From Chrysoperla carnea (lineage: Eukaryota; Arthropoda; Insecta; Neuroptera; Chrysopidae): a stretch of 64,000 nt of DNA. The notes below the pieces were generated by a model that did no database searches, had not been told where the DNA came from, and saw nothing but the letters and a program-made list of their open reading frames with translations. Location: NCBI RefSeq assembly GCF_905475395.1, contig NC_058338.1:70195435-70259434 (forward strand). Reading direction: 5' to 3'. Of the stretch, positions 11,416 through 24,782 are shown one piece after another (positions within the stretch are counted from its first letter, which is position 1; each line of letters starts with the position of its first letter). Made by a program: the position numbers and the translations under genes.

Positions 11416-11866
11416 AATTCTACATTAAAATCGCAAAACGCGATGAAAAGTTCCTTTATTGGAATATTATTTGCACCCCTTAGTCAAAAATCAAAAAAAG
11501 TCGAAAAAAAGTAAAAAATTTGGAAAACATTACATTTAAACTTTTGTTCTATCTCTAACAGTTTACAAGAAGGGTCCTACGGACCCAATACCCCTAAGCA
11601 CGCTATAAAAATTTCAGCTTGATATCTCTTTTCGTTTTTGAGTAATCGTGATGACAGACGACAGACGACAGACAGACATACAGTCAAACAACCGGAAATG
11701 GACTAATTAGGTGATTTGTTGAACTCATATACCAAAATTTTGTTCATAGTAAAAATATTTTTAAGCGTTACAAACTTGAGACTAAATTTAGTATACCTTG
11801 GTATATTTCATATACATGGTATCAAAAGTAGCTTTACATCGCGTTTTGCGATTTTAATGTAGAATT
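11416..11866. repeat. TIR-bounded element containing a truncated R1 copy
   Basis: Positions 11416-11450 and 11832-11866 are inverted copies of about 35 bp with only about two mismatches (core AATCGCAAAACGCGAT). Between them, 11533-11825 is the 3' half of repeat family R1 in plus orientation: the CCTACGGACCCA palindrome half, a GACA-rich patch, CAACCGGAAATGG, and the CTTGGTATATTTC end. Either R1 was captured by a TIR element or the TIRs mark a shorter derivative. Confidence 0.65.
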
Positions 11867-12719
11867 TGACTGGCGTATAAGTGCGTGTAGAGAGCATTAG
11901 GTACTATATGCGTAAAAAATTAATTTTTTGTCAATGTCCTTAAACTATTTGCTTTAAATAAATGGTACCTTGACATTAAGAATAATAATATTTGTTTAAA
12001 TTGAATTAAATTTTTTGCATCAAAAGTTGAGGTATATTGTATATAAGTAGTATGTAAATATCCGGTTATTGTAAACAAAGCATATATTTAATTATTTAAA
12101 TATTCATCGTAAATATATTGACTTTATGAAAAAATTTGGAAAGAACACGATAGTACTTTTATTTATGTAGCTTAATTAAATCTACTTTTATTAAAATAAT
12201 AAAGATTAAAAAGGCCAAGGCGACAATTTTTGCATTGTGAAGGAAAAGTTTTACTAATGAAAGCTAAAATAGTATTTAAAAAGGTAGAAATTATAATGAT
12301 AAATTTTCAAGGTTTCATATTTAATTTGATTATTAACATTAATTTATTATAAGTCACACTTTTTTTAAGGCAGATGATCTTTGGTAAATTTAGCACCGCC
12401 ATAAAAAATTTTGTTCCCATATAATAAGTACATATTGAGTTCCACGTTTGCGTGGAATATTGGATAACAACGAGTTCGAAAAGGTAAAATCTAATAATTT
12501 TTACATTTGCGAAAGTCATAATTAAAAAGAAATACATTTCGTTCACTATTATTGCATTTATACAAGTTGAAAATGGTAATTACGTGCATCTGTTAATTCA
12601 TTGACTCGCGTATCTAAATAAAGATTATTTTGTTACAAATACGATGGCATATGATTGGCTACGAAATATTGGTCAAAAATAAAGTTTACAAACTTTCCAA
12701 GTTTTGATATTTATATTAA
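11867..12719. other. Intergenic, no gene seen
   Basis: AT-rich DNA between two R1-containing elements. A minus-strand open frame at 12307-12546 has no recognisable motif and biased composition. Nothing else is supportable. Confidence 0.35.
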
Positions 12720-13277
12720 CAAGTGAAAACAAACAATTGATTGAGTTAATTGTTGAAATACCATGTATAGACAGTGTTACAGTGTCAGATTTCACACACA
12801 TACATGCCACACATACATAACTGATATAATATTCCTATATAATACTTACTATACAATTTGCACCCTCACAGGCAAACAGAGATGTTTACGAAAAAATGTT
12901 TCAAACAAAAGTTGTTAATTTTTTTATAAGCAACATTTTTATATTTAAACTTTTGTTCTATCTCTAACGGTTAACAATATGGGTCCTACGGACCCAGGAC
13001 CCAATTGACCTATGTTGCTCATTTACGAACTCGACCTCACTTTTTACGTCGTGAGTACGCTATAAAAATTTCATCTTGATATCTCTTTTCGTTTTTGAGT
13101 TATCGTGTTGGCAGACAGACGGACAGACGGGCAGACGGACACACGGACAGACAACCGTAAATAGACTAATTAGGTGATTCTATGAACACCTATACTAAAT
13201 TTTTTCGTAGCATCAATATTTTTAAGCGTTACAAACATGGGACTAAACTTAGTATACCTTGCATATTACATGTATGC
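12720..13277 (+). repeat. Repeat family R1, near full-length copy
   Basis: Starts CAAGTGAAAACAAACAATTG and runs through TACCATGTATAGACAGTGTT and the core TGGGTCCTACGGACCCA, a perfect 7-bp palindrome around TAC. It then has TATCTCTTTTCGTTTTTGAG, a stretch of CAGACGGA-like units (13115-13165), and GGTGATTCTATGAACACC. It ends near CATTACATGTATGC. The subterminal words TACCATGTATA and TATACATGGTA are inverted between the two ends of better copies. Confidence 0.75.
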
Positions 13278-14162
13278 AAATAGTCTTGAATATATTTTTT
13301 AGGATATACAGGAATATTTGTTGATATATTACATTTCATAAAAAATAACTTTCATTCGGTGAAGATGGGTGAAGGTGGGCCCTAACTCGAATCTTGTACT
13401 ATTAATAACTAAGGTTTCAGTATACATTCATATTTAGACCGTGAGAAACCACCGGTTTTCTTAAATGATAAATACATACTTGAAACTTCGTAAATGGCTT
13501 CTTTTTGACGAGTCTATCAAACTATTCTCTACCATTTTGTTCAAAATGGCTGCGTTTTCAAATGGGCATGATGACGTCATATTTGAGTTATCGTTCTGAA
13601 AAAACGCGGAAGGAAATTTGTCGGACACTATGACCACTTTATAACATTAATAATTATTGAACATTTTGTGCGAAAAAAATACTGCACCGATGACTTGTTT
13701 ACTACCTCGAACATGCTGTACTCAAGTATTTTTGTTGTTAAATAAGGTTCCCTTCTTATTTATTGTTTATTTATTATTATTAATGTTACCAAGACATTTG
13801 GTAGACTCGTTAAAAAGAAGCGACTCACGAAGTTTCAATTATGTATTCATCATTTAAAAAACTGTGGTATCCCATGGTTTAATTAATTTTTTTATTTTAT
13901 TTCTCTAAATATATTGAATAAGGATGACGAAGATTCAAACCAGAACACATTGAAATAAATCCTGTTTGTGAAGTAAATTTATTTATTTAAATACAGCTTT
14001 GTCTTATATTATATCTTAATTAATTATAATTTTTCGAATTCAATAATTGCGATTGGTACAACCATGGTAAATCTCGATATCTAGAAAATATTTATCTTCC
14101 ACCTTGATATATCATATTAATAATATTCACAGTGAAATTATAAAGCAATAAATCCACAACAG
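13278..14162. other. FAR-C 3' flank, no gene seen
   Basis: AT-rich, with a patch of somewhat higher complexity at 13370-13620. AATAAA words on the minus strand at 13978-13987, about 180 nt beyond the FAR-C stop, are candidate poly(A) signals. Confidence 0.35.
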
Positions 14163-17100
14163 TTAAAGAAATCCATTTAAACTTTTTGTGGAAAATGACG
14201 GTATTATATATAATAATACGAAGAAAAATGCTAGGCCGTATAAAAATCCAACAATACAATTTGCAATATAAAATCTGAAATGAAATAATTATATTGTACC
14301 AACTTGAAAAGTATATCATTAATCGATACTTCCTGGCGTACAAATTTACTAGCAGCTCAGTTTTGAGAATAAATACCTATACTCATGGTAGTGAGCTTTA
14401 ATTTGTGGTATTCCATTTTTTATTAAATATGTTATGTGAATAAATAAATTTAAACTGCAGTTGAAAATGGAGTAAAATCCGAAATATGTCACAAAAATAA
14501 ATTATAATAAAGTGGTTAAGCAAAAAATATGTGTTTAAATTTATTTATTCACATACCATATTTAATAAATACCTACTCATAAAAATTAATTCGTATGGAT
14601 ATTTTTTCTGATGTATTTTTTCCAATAAAAGCCTCTTAAGATTTTGAGAAAATTCGAACGTCACTATTTTGGAATGTACCTACATTCAGTGAATATTTGA
14701 TCGTTAATATGGGAGTGTAGTCTTTTTCGTAACGGAAATTTAACGACTAATTCATAAAAAGAAGATAAACCGGCAATATAGCAAAAAAAAAGTAGTTTTA
14801 TATGGCGATTAAATGGAAAAAATAAAGACGTTGAAAAATGAGGTAATGTTGTTAATGTTTTAATGTCTGATTTTTTTTTTTAATTTCTATATTTTTATAA
14901 AATTACGATCATTTTACTATTTGATAAGATCATATAATATTTTTAATTATTAAAAACTATATAAAAAGTTATATATAAAAAACTGTACCAAGTTTCCTAA
15001 TTCGTAACCTTAGTAGGTCAGTTGGTTAATGTGTAACCAAATCCGTTTGCGGTATGCCTAGGGTAGTGGGTTTGATTCCCGCCGTCACAACAAACATTTT
15101 ATTAACATTTGTGATGGGCTGGTGTAGTGCATGGTATATGCATGAAGGAGGTGCACTCAGCCTCTGAAAATAATTGAGGAGCTGATAAATGAAATTATCA
15201 GCGGAAAAGATGGTAATTCACATATATGGCATCACAATGGGCTCTACACCCTAAGTGCGTCCTTCGTGGACAGCCATTATAACCTAGCCTAAGAGAACCG
15301 TTCTAATTCGTACTGAATTGCTGGAAACGTACATTCAAATTTCAAGAATAATACATAAGAGGGCTACTGCAAATGAGTTCCTAGCAGGACGTCTTCGACT
15401 AAGAGGTGCTAGTTTAGGCAGATGAAGCTGTAGGATTATATCAGTTCACGCGTAACTCAGAAGTTCCACAACTTCTGCGCCGTAATTGCTGCCAGGATTG
15501 AGGAATCCATGGTTTTGGACCCAAACATTCTATACCTGAAATCGTTTCTACAGGTGCAAATGACAAGTAAGAAGATTTGTCCTCCATAAAGGTTCATTCT
15601 TGAAACAAGCTCTCCATGATCATTCTCCAACAAGGGAATATTTTCCAAAATGTTTTATGGCATTGTTACTTTCTCACAAATTGTTTTTGAAACAAGTAAT
15701 AAAAATATTTCCTTAAAGGATGTCGTACTTTTGAGCTTTGGATAATTGGATAAAAAATTTAATAAAATACCTACCTTGAAAGTAGTTTTCTTGCTTTTGG
15801 TAATGTATCATGAAAATTTGTTGGCTCTTTTAACAAGTGAGTTTTAAACCCAAATATTCCTGTTTTCAAAGTATCAATAGCATGAACGTTGTATATGTCT
15901 ACCTGAAAGAAGAATAAATTCTTTAGAGATATTTAGTGAATAGCATTATCGCTGTTTATAATTTTCGGCCACAAAGCCGTAAGTGTGTATCGTTACAGAT
16001 TAACTGTTATGGACCAACTAAAAGTATTTACGGTTGCCTCATATATTTGAATAATCAATTAATTTAATTGGCCCTTTGTTAAATATAAATAAAAACCACT
16101 AACGTTAAACACTTTTTTATCCGAATCCAACATAATGTCATTTAGAGACACAAAATGTCCATTTTTAAAAGCCCATTGATTGATCATGAAAAATTTTAGT
16201 GCATTATTTGCTATGTATATTTTTCTATAAATTTTCATTAGCCTAAAAAAAATCAAAATTTTAATTAGATTTTTTATTCAATTTATAAAATTAGTGAAAG
16301 TTTTTTTCAATTAATATTGTCAGCGGTCTAGCTGTATGTATTCTATTTTGATGAATAATTTTTACTCCCGTTGTATAAATTAAATCTATTAATTTTTATC
16401 AATTATTTTTATTCCTAAATTAAATCTAACGCATCCAGAAACCCTCCCCCCCCGGCCCTTTGATACACTTGATGTACCTTGTTGGCATCCATAAATTCGA
16501 CCAAGCCAACACGAATTGAATACAAAATTTTGGGGGAACCATAAAATTAAGGAATTTTTAATAATAATAATAATTATAATAATAATGGGATTTAGCCTTC
16601 GTTTTTCAGACATCCATCTATAACAAAGGGTGGCCTTTGTTATAAATCATTTTGAATCCATTTTTATTTTAAAATAAATTCGAATATACAATTAAATTTA
16701 TGATGTGGGTGGAATCTAACCCGCAACCTACCAGTCTGGATTCGAACCCGCAACCTCTCAGTCATTAGCCAAAATATTAAAGGCGATGGTCTTTGTTTGC
16801 TAGGGCACTGAGCCAGGTTTGACTCACTAAAGTATGGAATTAATAATTTCTTATAAGATTTAGTTTCTCAATCTTTAATGTGGTTAATCTTTGCACGTAA
16901 CAAAAATACAAAAAAAATTCATATTTGTTGTGGAGGTGTGATTTGTACCTCCAATTTATAAAATAATTACTTACTGTAAATCGTTACCCGTCAAACGTAA
17001 CAGGAGCTCTAAGAATATTCCAGGTATTAAATGAAAAAATATAAAACAAAAATGAAATGTGATTGTATTCTTTGTATAAAATAAAAATGGATACCATATT

Positions 17101-17706
17101 CGTCTATTAAACGGATATATTTTATTTATTGCCATTAATAAGTCCAATATTGTATTGTTTGATACTGCAATGATATTTGACGTGCATGCGTTGATCACCA
17201 AACTGAAAAAATTTCAATTTAAAAATTATTTATTGGAATATATATAATCAGTGTTGCCAGAATTTTATTGTGTCCCGTAGAACATATAGTTCCTTACGAA
17301 TCTATCGTTTTTTCATAATCTACCATTTTCTCAAGGGAATCTACAAGAGCTCCTATCATTTTTTTTAAATTTAAAGAGAATTTGATGTTGCGAAATATAA
17401 AAAAATTAACGTATAATAGTTTTACTAAATTTATTGTTTTTTACCGTCACCGGACACCGTTTTTCGAATGAAATGATCTGGCAACACTGGTTATGGTTAA
17501 GTTATGTTATATCTCTGTCTGAATTATTCATGTTCATACAAAAAATAATTAAACAAAATTTTCTCGAAATGAGAAAAAGCAAGTTTTAATGGCGCCATCA
17601 ACACCTACAAGTTTTGAATATGATACAAAGCAGATGAATTTCATTCGAATTTAATAAATTTTGTATGCATTTCGTATGAAAATTAATGATTTTGATTTAA
17701 AAAAAA

Positions 17707-17791
<85 letters not shown>

Positions 17792-20700
17792 TTATATAGA
17801 AATATATGATTTAAAATTTCTATTTCTTCCGGAAAATCACTAATGGCGTCATCAATATGGCAATCGTCAGCAGTCTTAAATCTTAAAAAAATCGTGGTCT
17901 AGGAAATGACTAGACCAATAAAAAACAAAATTATTTTTATAAGACAGTTCATTCATAGGTACATTTTCATAGATGTTGTTGAAAATTACTATGGTTTCTA
18001 ATACAAATCTCTATTTACTCAACTGAAATCCAGCTACTTTACCTACTGAAACCTAGTTTAAGCCTGTTATCATAGTTATATTTTAATCATGACAAAATGA
18101 TTATCCCAATAGCACTTGTGTCTAAATTTAATAAAAGTGTCTTTTAAACGGAATTGCCTAGCATGTCAAAAATTATCCCTGTTACCTATTCTCATAATTT
18201 AATTTAAATTTATTGTAAATGAAATTTACGTTTGCTGTTTTTTCGCCTTGGTATTATGGACTTGGTACCATGATGCAATGATGATAGAACTAATTGCTTT
18301 ATCTACAGGAACATAGTCAGGTACAATATTACCATCACAGTAAAGATTATGTAAAACTCCAGAACCAGCACCCACAAAGAAACCAGCTGGTCCATTAAGA
18401 TTATCTATCCATCCTGGAAATGGATCATTCATTGTTCCAACAACTAGTGTGAAAATGAATGAATTAGTTTCAATTGTTTATTTAGTTTAAATTTTATGAA
18501 CCAAAATTTTCTTTTATATATTCATTAAAAATGATTTTTAGTCTTAAAATTTAATTATTTTCAAAATTATTAGTATTAAGCCTACATTTTGTTCCGCTTT
18601 GTTCAATTTATTGCATTTACTATTTAATAGTTCGAAACTAGTTACTTTTTAATTCAGTATAATACTGGAAAATTAAATTTTTTCCGAACGCTTCCCCCGA
18701 AAATCAATCCAATGTTTTCAGAAAAAGTCTAATTAGTAGTAGTAGTATTAATTTATGAGATCTTCACTTCGTAGATCACGCTTTCAAATTTTAGAAAGAC
18801 GTTAGGTGGAATAAGTGAAATAGTGAAAATAGTCACTATTCACTAACACATACTGAATAGTCACAACAAAATAGTGATTTGTTATATATTTCACTTTTTT
18901 CGTTTGTATAGAGTGGTAGCAAAATAGCTTATGTTTTTCAGAAATGAAGAAAGTTGTCTATTAAGGAATCCCTCCTTATATCCAGCTTTCAAATTTGAGA
19001 ATAGTGCTAGGTTGAACTAGTGACCTTGACAACAAAATCTCGAAAACAATATCAAAATAGTTTATGTTTTTCAGAAAAAAAGAAAGTTGTCTAGTAAAGA
19101 GTAGTGGTAATTTAGAAGGTCATCCCTTGTTAGACCCCGTTTGCAAATTCAATAATAACATTTTGTTGAGCTGATGACCTTCATAACTACCACAAATTTG
19201 TGCTTGATAAAATGAGGCGCTAAAATTTCGGAGCTGTATTATAATAAGGAAACATACTCAAGCTATTATTATATTTATATAAGTTATTTAAATACAATTT
19301 GATGAAGTAAATAATAACCACATAGTTCTTAAAAGATTGAAAATTGGGTTGACCTTCATACGAACTGGGACATTCAAACCACAATTTATTGTATAATACT
19401 TCAGGGTTAACTTATTTAACTTCATATTTAAAAATAAAACCAACCTAAACCTTTAATTATTCTTAAAGAAATTTATTGAAAAAATTCTGAGGCAAAAGTT
19501 CGTTTCAAAACTAGCTAAAACAAGTGAAAACAAACAACTGGCTAAGTTAGTTGTTGAAATACCATGTACAGACAGTATTGATTACTTTTTCACATTACAC
19601 ATGCATAGATGTCACACATATATAATTGATATTCCCATATAATACGTACTATACAATTTGCGCATAATTTACGCTCTCACGGGTAAACAGTGATGTTTAC
19701 GAAAAAATGTTTCAAACAAAAGTTGTTAATTTTTTGCTTAGAAACATTTAAACTTTTATTCTACCTCTCACGGTTTACAACATGGTTCCTACGGAACCAA
19801 GACAAAATTGACCTATGCTGCTCATTTACGAACTAGACCTCACTTTTTAAGTTCTAAGCACGTTATAAAAATTTCAGCTTTATATCTCTTTTCGTTTTTG
19901 AGCTACCGTGATGACAGCCGGACAGACAGACAACCGGAAATGGACTAATTAGGTGATTTTATGAACACCTATACCAAAATTTTGTTCATAGCACCAATAT
20001 TTTTAAGCGTTACAAACTTGAAACTAAACATAGTTTACCTTGGTATATTTTTCTGAAAACTGAATCGTAAATTAAATTAATTACCAATGGATGGTCGTAA
20101 GATAACCGTTGGTATATTTTCGCATTCATCATTCACCAAATTTTCAGCTAGTGATTTTGTAAATGTGTACGTATTTGGAAAATGATCTAAAATTCTTATA
20201 AATGATAGATAGTTATATTTCTGTTTTGAATTCATAGATTTTCGTATTATTAAGTCTTACTTGGGTTGTAATATACGAATTTTATCTTCATCAAAAGTTT
20301 CTGCCATTTCAATTATTTTACGCCAATCAGCTTGATATGGATACACAATTTCATCTATGATTTGTTTATCTGTGTTACAATAAGATGTTGAAACGTGAAC
20401 AAGAACCTAAAAATTTTAATTTATCTTCAGCCATTTGTAATCCTCAAAAGTGTAGGCAGAAATATCGGGATAGAAGGTGTGGATAGAATTGATATCAGGA
20501 TTTATTTGAAAAGTTCTCGAATTTAGAGTAAGTATACTGTTAAGTAAGAAAAATAGGAATAATTGATGTAAAGTTGTGTTATTGACTAATATTCACAGAA
20601 ATGTCTCTGGGATATTTAATGGAGTATCAGTTGGAGTACTTGCATCAGACAAGTTGGTTCAAAGCCATGCAATGTTTGGTTCAAGTCGTTGTTGGATAAA

Positions 20701-23700
20701 AAATAATATTCAATTTTTGTATTTTATTTCAATTCTTTATCATAATATTGAAATTTGCCAAGGAAACTTGTTTAAAAGCTATGTATAATTAAATAAACAT
20801 AAATAAATTAAAATGAATAACATTTCAAAAACTAATTCGCAGATTACAAACGTTATTTAGGCATGGTGTGCTATGTTCGTGACGTAGAAATGTTAAAATT
20901 AAAAGCCTAAATATAAATATATACATACATGATTAAATTTATTACTTCACACGATGTCTTACGAAAACTTTTTATTCGGGCGTTTTCGTTTCCCTTTTGA
21001 AAAGTAGTTCAAAATTGTGTTTAACTAAATTATCATGAAAAAAAAAGAAAAAAAAACCAGTTTTGTTATAAAAATTGTTTGCGATGACTCTAAAAGTTTC
21101 GCCAAAAAAGTTTTCAGAACGCTTTTCATTTCCCATGTACGCTCATACTGGTTTAAAAAAGATTTGAAGGCACCGTGAAATTTTTTTTGCTTATAGAGGT
21201 TTCTCACTAATTCGTTTCTAGCATTAGAGGTGCAGGAGAGGACTGTCTCAGGTTAGAGGTACAGGAGAGGCCAGTTTCACTTAGAGTTGTCTATTAATAA
21301 TATTCAAAATATTTAGTTATAAACATAGTAAAGTATAATTTATTGTCATACATAGCAAATGACCTTGACGTTAGATTGAATTGTCGCTTATAGAGGTCAG
21401 GGTAGGAAAAACGACTGTCACTTATACAGGTTTTTGTTTCTCACTTAGAGAGGTTATAGAGAGGTCAAAGTCTGGGACATGAGAAATATTCGCACTCATA
21501 TAGTTTTCTCGCTTACCCAGTTCTCTCTTACTCAGGTTGGACTGTATTAAGATTAAAAATTACCAAAAAAAGTAGCAAGCGAATGTGGCTTACTCTTGGG
21601 TGGAATCTCATTTCAGAATTGACACTTACCTTGAGATTTCTCATTTTCTTACACAATTCTACAACGTCCCTTGTTGCTCTTACATTCATCAAAACAGCCT
21701 TTTTTAATGGATCATCAAAACGTACTGAGGCTGCCACATGGTAAACCACATGAATATTTTCAATTAGTAAATTCATACTTTCTTCTGAAAGCCCTAAGTT
21801 TGGTTGCTCACAATTACCAGATATAATTTGAACTTTAGATATTGCATCTGGATTTTCTTTCCTTAAACAATCGTACAGCTGGAAAATAGAGTTGGGAAAG
21901 TTAAAAAAAATTGGTTTAATATTTTTTAGTAAATACTGTTTACTATTTACTAAATATAAGTCCAACCGACAAATGTACCCTTTTAATTTTTGAGTCATAA
22001 TTACGCTAGTTGAAAAATTCCCATTGAAAATATTATAATTTTGAAACATGGATAAGGGATGTAAGTTATTATTCCAAACAGTATGCAATAACAGGTAAAT
22101 GCTATTTTATTTTGGAAAATAGAACGCGCTAGACTTGAATCTTGTTATTAATATTCATAATTTTTTAAACATTATAAATAACCATATAAATAACTTTTTA
22201 TACGTAAATACTATAAAAGTATGCAAAAGATGTGAATTTATGGTGTGAATGACACTGGAACTTATTGACCTCTATATGCAGAGTGCAATGCCATATTTTG
22301 TAGAATGGGACGCTTTCGTAGTTCATGTTGGGAAATTTTATTAAAAATACATTAAACATGACTACATAGAAGGTGGAAGTAAAGATAAAAAATTATAAAG
22401 TTTTAATATCGCAATTTTATATTAATTGTGATGTATCTGAGCTATTTTTTATTTAAGATATTCACCTTTCTTTATTAAACTTAGAGTCAATGAATTTTTT
22501 ATCCAATTTTTATATATCTCCCCTCCACTTAAATCGTTAACTGTCAACTTTTTGAACCAAGTAAAGCTACCTTAGGTTTTTTGGATCATTTCACTTTAAA
22601 AAGGTGGCTTGTTATTTTATGGTAAAGATCACCGTTTTAAAGTTATTTCAATGCTGAAAACCTAGGGCAGTTTTTTATTGGTTCAAAAAATCGACATTTA
22701 ACTATTCCCGTAGAGGGAGGAAGTTTACAAAAATTGGGCCAAAAGGGTTTCTGGCATCATCCGAAATATTATTCTATTTTATTTTCTGAACAAGAATCAA
22801 TTGACAAAATATTTTCACACTCAATTCCATCCAGCGCGCGCCCGCACTATAGTGTGAAAATAACAGCTCAGTTCTCTGCATACAGTCATTATGGATAGTT
22901 GAAACAACAGTGCAGTATTATATGAACAGTATATGAACAGTAGTTGAATTATTTTTAAAAATACATTGTTTGTAAATAAATTTGGATTTTTGGAAATCAA
23001 GAATGTTAATTGATTTTGTGTTATATATTTATTGCAATTAACATTAAAATATAGCAAAGTTTCCCAAGGATTCACCAAGTAGTGTTTTTTTGTATCGAGT
23101 CGAGGGGGGAAGGGAGTAAAACGTTACAATATTATTTCCGGCCTTGGGCCTCGTAAAATGTTAGAAATAATCGAAAACTGATCTACATTAATACGAAAGC
23201 CTAATTCTATTCTCTTAAAAAAAATCAACATTGATTGCAAAATTTGGTCTATAATTTCATTGACATTGACATTCAATCATTGTGGAATCTATTTTGGTGG
23301 CGTCCATTAATTACGTGAGACATTTTTAAGGATTTGTTTTAAAAACTTCAAGAAATTTAAATACTTTAAAGTTAGGTAAAAGAAGAAAATGCAGAATCAA
23401 GCTGGATTTATTAGTATATACATCTTATTATTATCGTATGAAAAATGAAATTAACGTCTTAAAATACAATTGAAAATTATATAATATTTTTATCGTAAAA
23501 AAGCTTGGGGCGCTTGATTTGAATTATTGTAAATATTTTAATGGCAGGTATTGGTTAAGTCTAGCCATTATAAAATATTTTAAAATGCGTTTTTTTACGG
23601 TAAAATGATTTTTTTTAATTACTCTATTTTTTTAAACTTTCTACTTATATTTTTTATTACTTAATTTTTTTTCTACTTTTTGGTTCAGGTAGTTACAAAA

Positions 23701-24782
23701 GCGTGTTTTTTAGTTTTTTGTATCTTGTATATTTATTAATATTATTAAATGTTATCTGCGCTTCCACCATTTTTTAGTTAGTCGTTAACTTTGAAGATCT
23801 TGATCAGGATGATCGGACAAACCATTAAATTATTATATTGTCATCGGTATCAATGCACTCCGGCGTTTTGAAGTGAGTGAAAATCACGTTCAAAGATGCC
23901 TACCAAGCTATTAAAAGCGTGTTAAAAATCGTTTTAATTTTGTATCCTTGACATAATACGGGAGGTCTTTAAATCGCCGGACTAAACAAAACTATGAATT
24001 TCTATCGAATTTCTTAGAAGAAAAATTCTTAAGCGTTTTTCGATTTGACGCAACTTAACGATTGAGGCTTCGTTAAGTATTAATTAATATTAAGAAAACC
24101 TAATTTTTTTATAATAAGCAAATCATCAGGCTATTTTTTCGTTAAGTTTAATATTTAATAACAAATTAACGTACTAAAATAAAAATCTTTCAACGTAAAT
24201 TTCTCTGTTAAATTATAGTATCCAAATTTTATATCCTAATATTATACAAATTTTGGTTTTCTTAACTTAGGTACTCGAGAAATTCGTAAAATTAAAAATA
24301 AAATTAATTAACTAGGTCTTAAATTAAACGGTGCATCAAGATGAAAACAGCAAATGACCTTTTCCTTTGAAAATTTCGGTAGGAACTCATTGTTTCATTT
24401 TGATCTGGTGATTTTGACACCTTGTATAAGAACCATTTTTTAAAATAATATTAAAAGTACTTACAGGAATCTTAAACATTTCATTTATTCTTGTTTGTTC
24501 ATTACAGCCTTTTTTTGGTCTGAGTAATAGATAAATTTTATTAACTCCAGGACAACTACGAAGTATTTTTTCAATTAATACTTTTCCCATAAAACCAGTT
24601 CCACCGGTAATAAATACATTTAAATTTTCAAAAAATTGTGGTATCGTTGGTAAATTTTCTAGATTCGGTAATGGTTCTAATTTACGTTTATTTTTAACGG
24701 TTTTTAATCTTTTTATATCACGATCAAATAAGATTTCTGAATATTTTTCTAAATCATTATATTCATCCAAATACAAATCCAT
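14163..24782 (-). CDS. FAR: Fatty acyl-CoA reductase FAR-C (complete, 9 exons)
   Basis: Exons, 5' to 3': 24782-24465, 21878-21630, 20406-20261, 20194-20085, 18443-18230, 17202-16975, 16242-16104, 15902-15775, 14274-14163. They give 1644 nt, or 547 aa plus stop, with all introns GT-AG and the frame open throughout. Motifs are TGGTGFMG (residues 59-66), HVAASVRFDDPLKKAVL, HFPNTYTFTKSLAEN with catalytic Tyr247 and Lys251, PFPGWIDNLNGP, and IYPFNRRIWYP in the C-terminal FAR domain. The last exon is hydrophobic (about 512-536, GFLYGLAFFFVLLYIIP) and probably a membrane anchor. The role is predicted NADPH-dependent reduction of fatty acyl-CoA to fatty alcohol. Introns are much longer than in FAR-B because of repeat insertions: two SINEs, a (TA)n tract, an R1 copy, R8 and R7. 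The donor after exon 7 is GTTAGT and the one after exon 5 is GTAAAT, both acceptable. Confidence 0.9.
15003..15300 (+). repeat. tRNA-derived SINE (type S1) in FAR-C intron 8
   Basis: An A-box-like TAGGTCAGTTGGTTAATGTG is followed about 45 nt later by the B-box-like GTGGGTTTGATTCCCGCC, the internal RNA polymerase III promoter layout of tRNA-derived SINEs. The body runs through TGATGGGCTGGTGTAGTGCA to ATAACCTAGCCTAAG. Only one copy was seen here. Confidence 0.65.
16560..16833 (-). repeat. tRNA-derived SINE (type S2), copy 1
   Basis: Read on the minus strand: TGGCTCAGTGCCCTAGC (A box), AGGTTGCGGGTTCGAATCC (B box), then GATTCCACCCACATCATAAA, and a tail of ATT/AAT trinucleotides at 16560-16586. 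It shares body and tail with 26465-26765. A second diverged GGGTTxGATTCC-like block just after the B box suggests a local duplication. It lies in FAR-C intron 6. Confidence 0.75.
17709..17789. repeat. (TA)n microsatellite, about 80 bp
   Basis: Uninterrupted AT dinucleotides in FAR-C intron 5. The Tyr-Ile open frame across it is an artefact. Confidence 0.95.
18720..19195. repeat. Degenerate tandem repeat in FAR-C intron 4
   Basis: Units near 18720, 18900 and 19060 share AATAGxTTATGTTTTTCAGA, AGAAAGTTGTCTA, a 'CAAATTxxAxAATA' block and a 'GTTGAxCTxGTGACCTT' block. Spacing is about 120-170 bp, with extra AATAGTGA-type short repeats at 18825-18885. No coding content. Confidence 0.55.
19521..20050 (+). 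repeat. Repeat family R1 copy in FAR-C intron 4
   Basis: Starts CAAGTGAAAACAAACAACTG and ends CCTTGGTATATTT. The palindromic core is damaged (GGTTCCTACGGAACC, itself still palindromic). The GACA patch is shortened to GACAGCCGGACAGACAGACA. It ends about 35 nt from the donor side of exon 4. Confidence 0.75.
21180..21540. repeat. Irregular minisatellite of TTATAGAGGT-type units
   Basis: Repeated words around CTTATAGAGGT, CACTTAGAGAGGT, TTAGAGGTACAGGAGAGG and TCTCGCTTACCCAG, interrupted by AT-rich spacer at 21285-21385. It lies in FAR-C intron 2 immediately downstream of exon 2. Similar CTTATAGAGG clusters are common in arthropod genomes. Confidence 0.55.
22490..22870 (+). repeat. Interspersed repeat R8, copy 2 (FAR-C intron 1)
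   Basis: Same ordered blocks as 10100-10480, including GGGTTTCTGGCA, AAGAATCAATTGACAAAAT and TCCATCCAGCGCGCGCCCGC. Orientation is the same as copy 1. Confidence 0.6.
23400..23900 (+). repeat. Repeat family R7, copy 1 (FAR-C intron 1)
   Basis: Blocks GTTCAGGTAGTTACAAAAGC, TGCGCTTCCACCAT, GATCAGGATGATCGGACAAA and TTAAATTATTATATTGTCAT recur in inverted orientation at 62040-62620. Internal inverted words (TTTTATCGTAAAAAAGC against GCGTTTTTTTACGGTAAAA) indicate a foldback structure. Confidence 0.6.

Noticed and set aside
17661-17843. Open frame encoding a long Tyr-Ile repeat
   Set aside because: It is the translation of the (TA)n microsatellite at 17709-17789.
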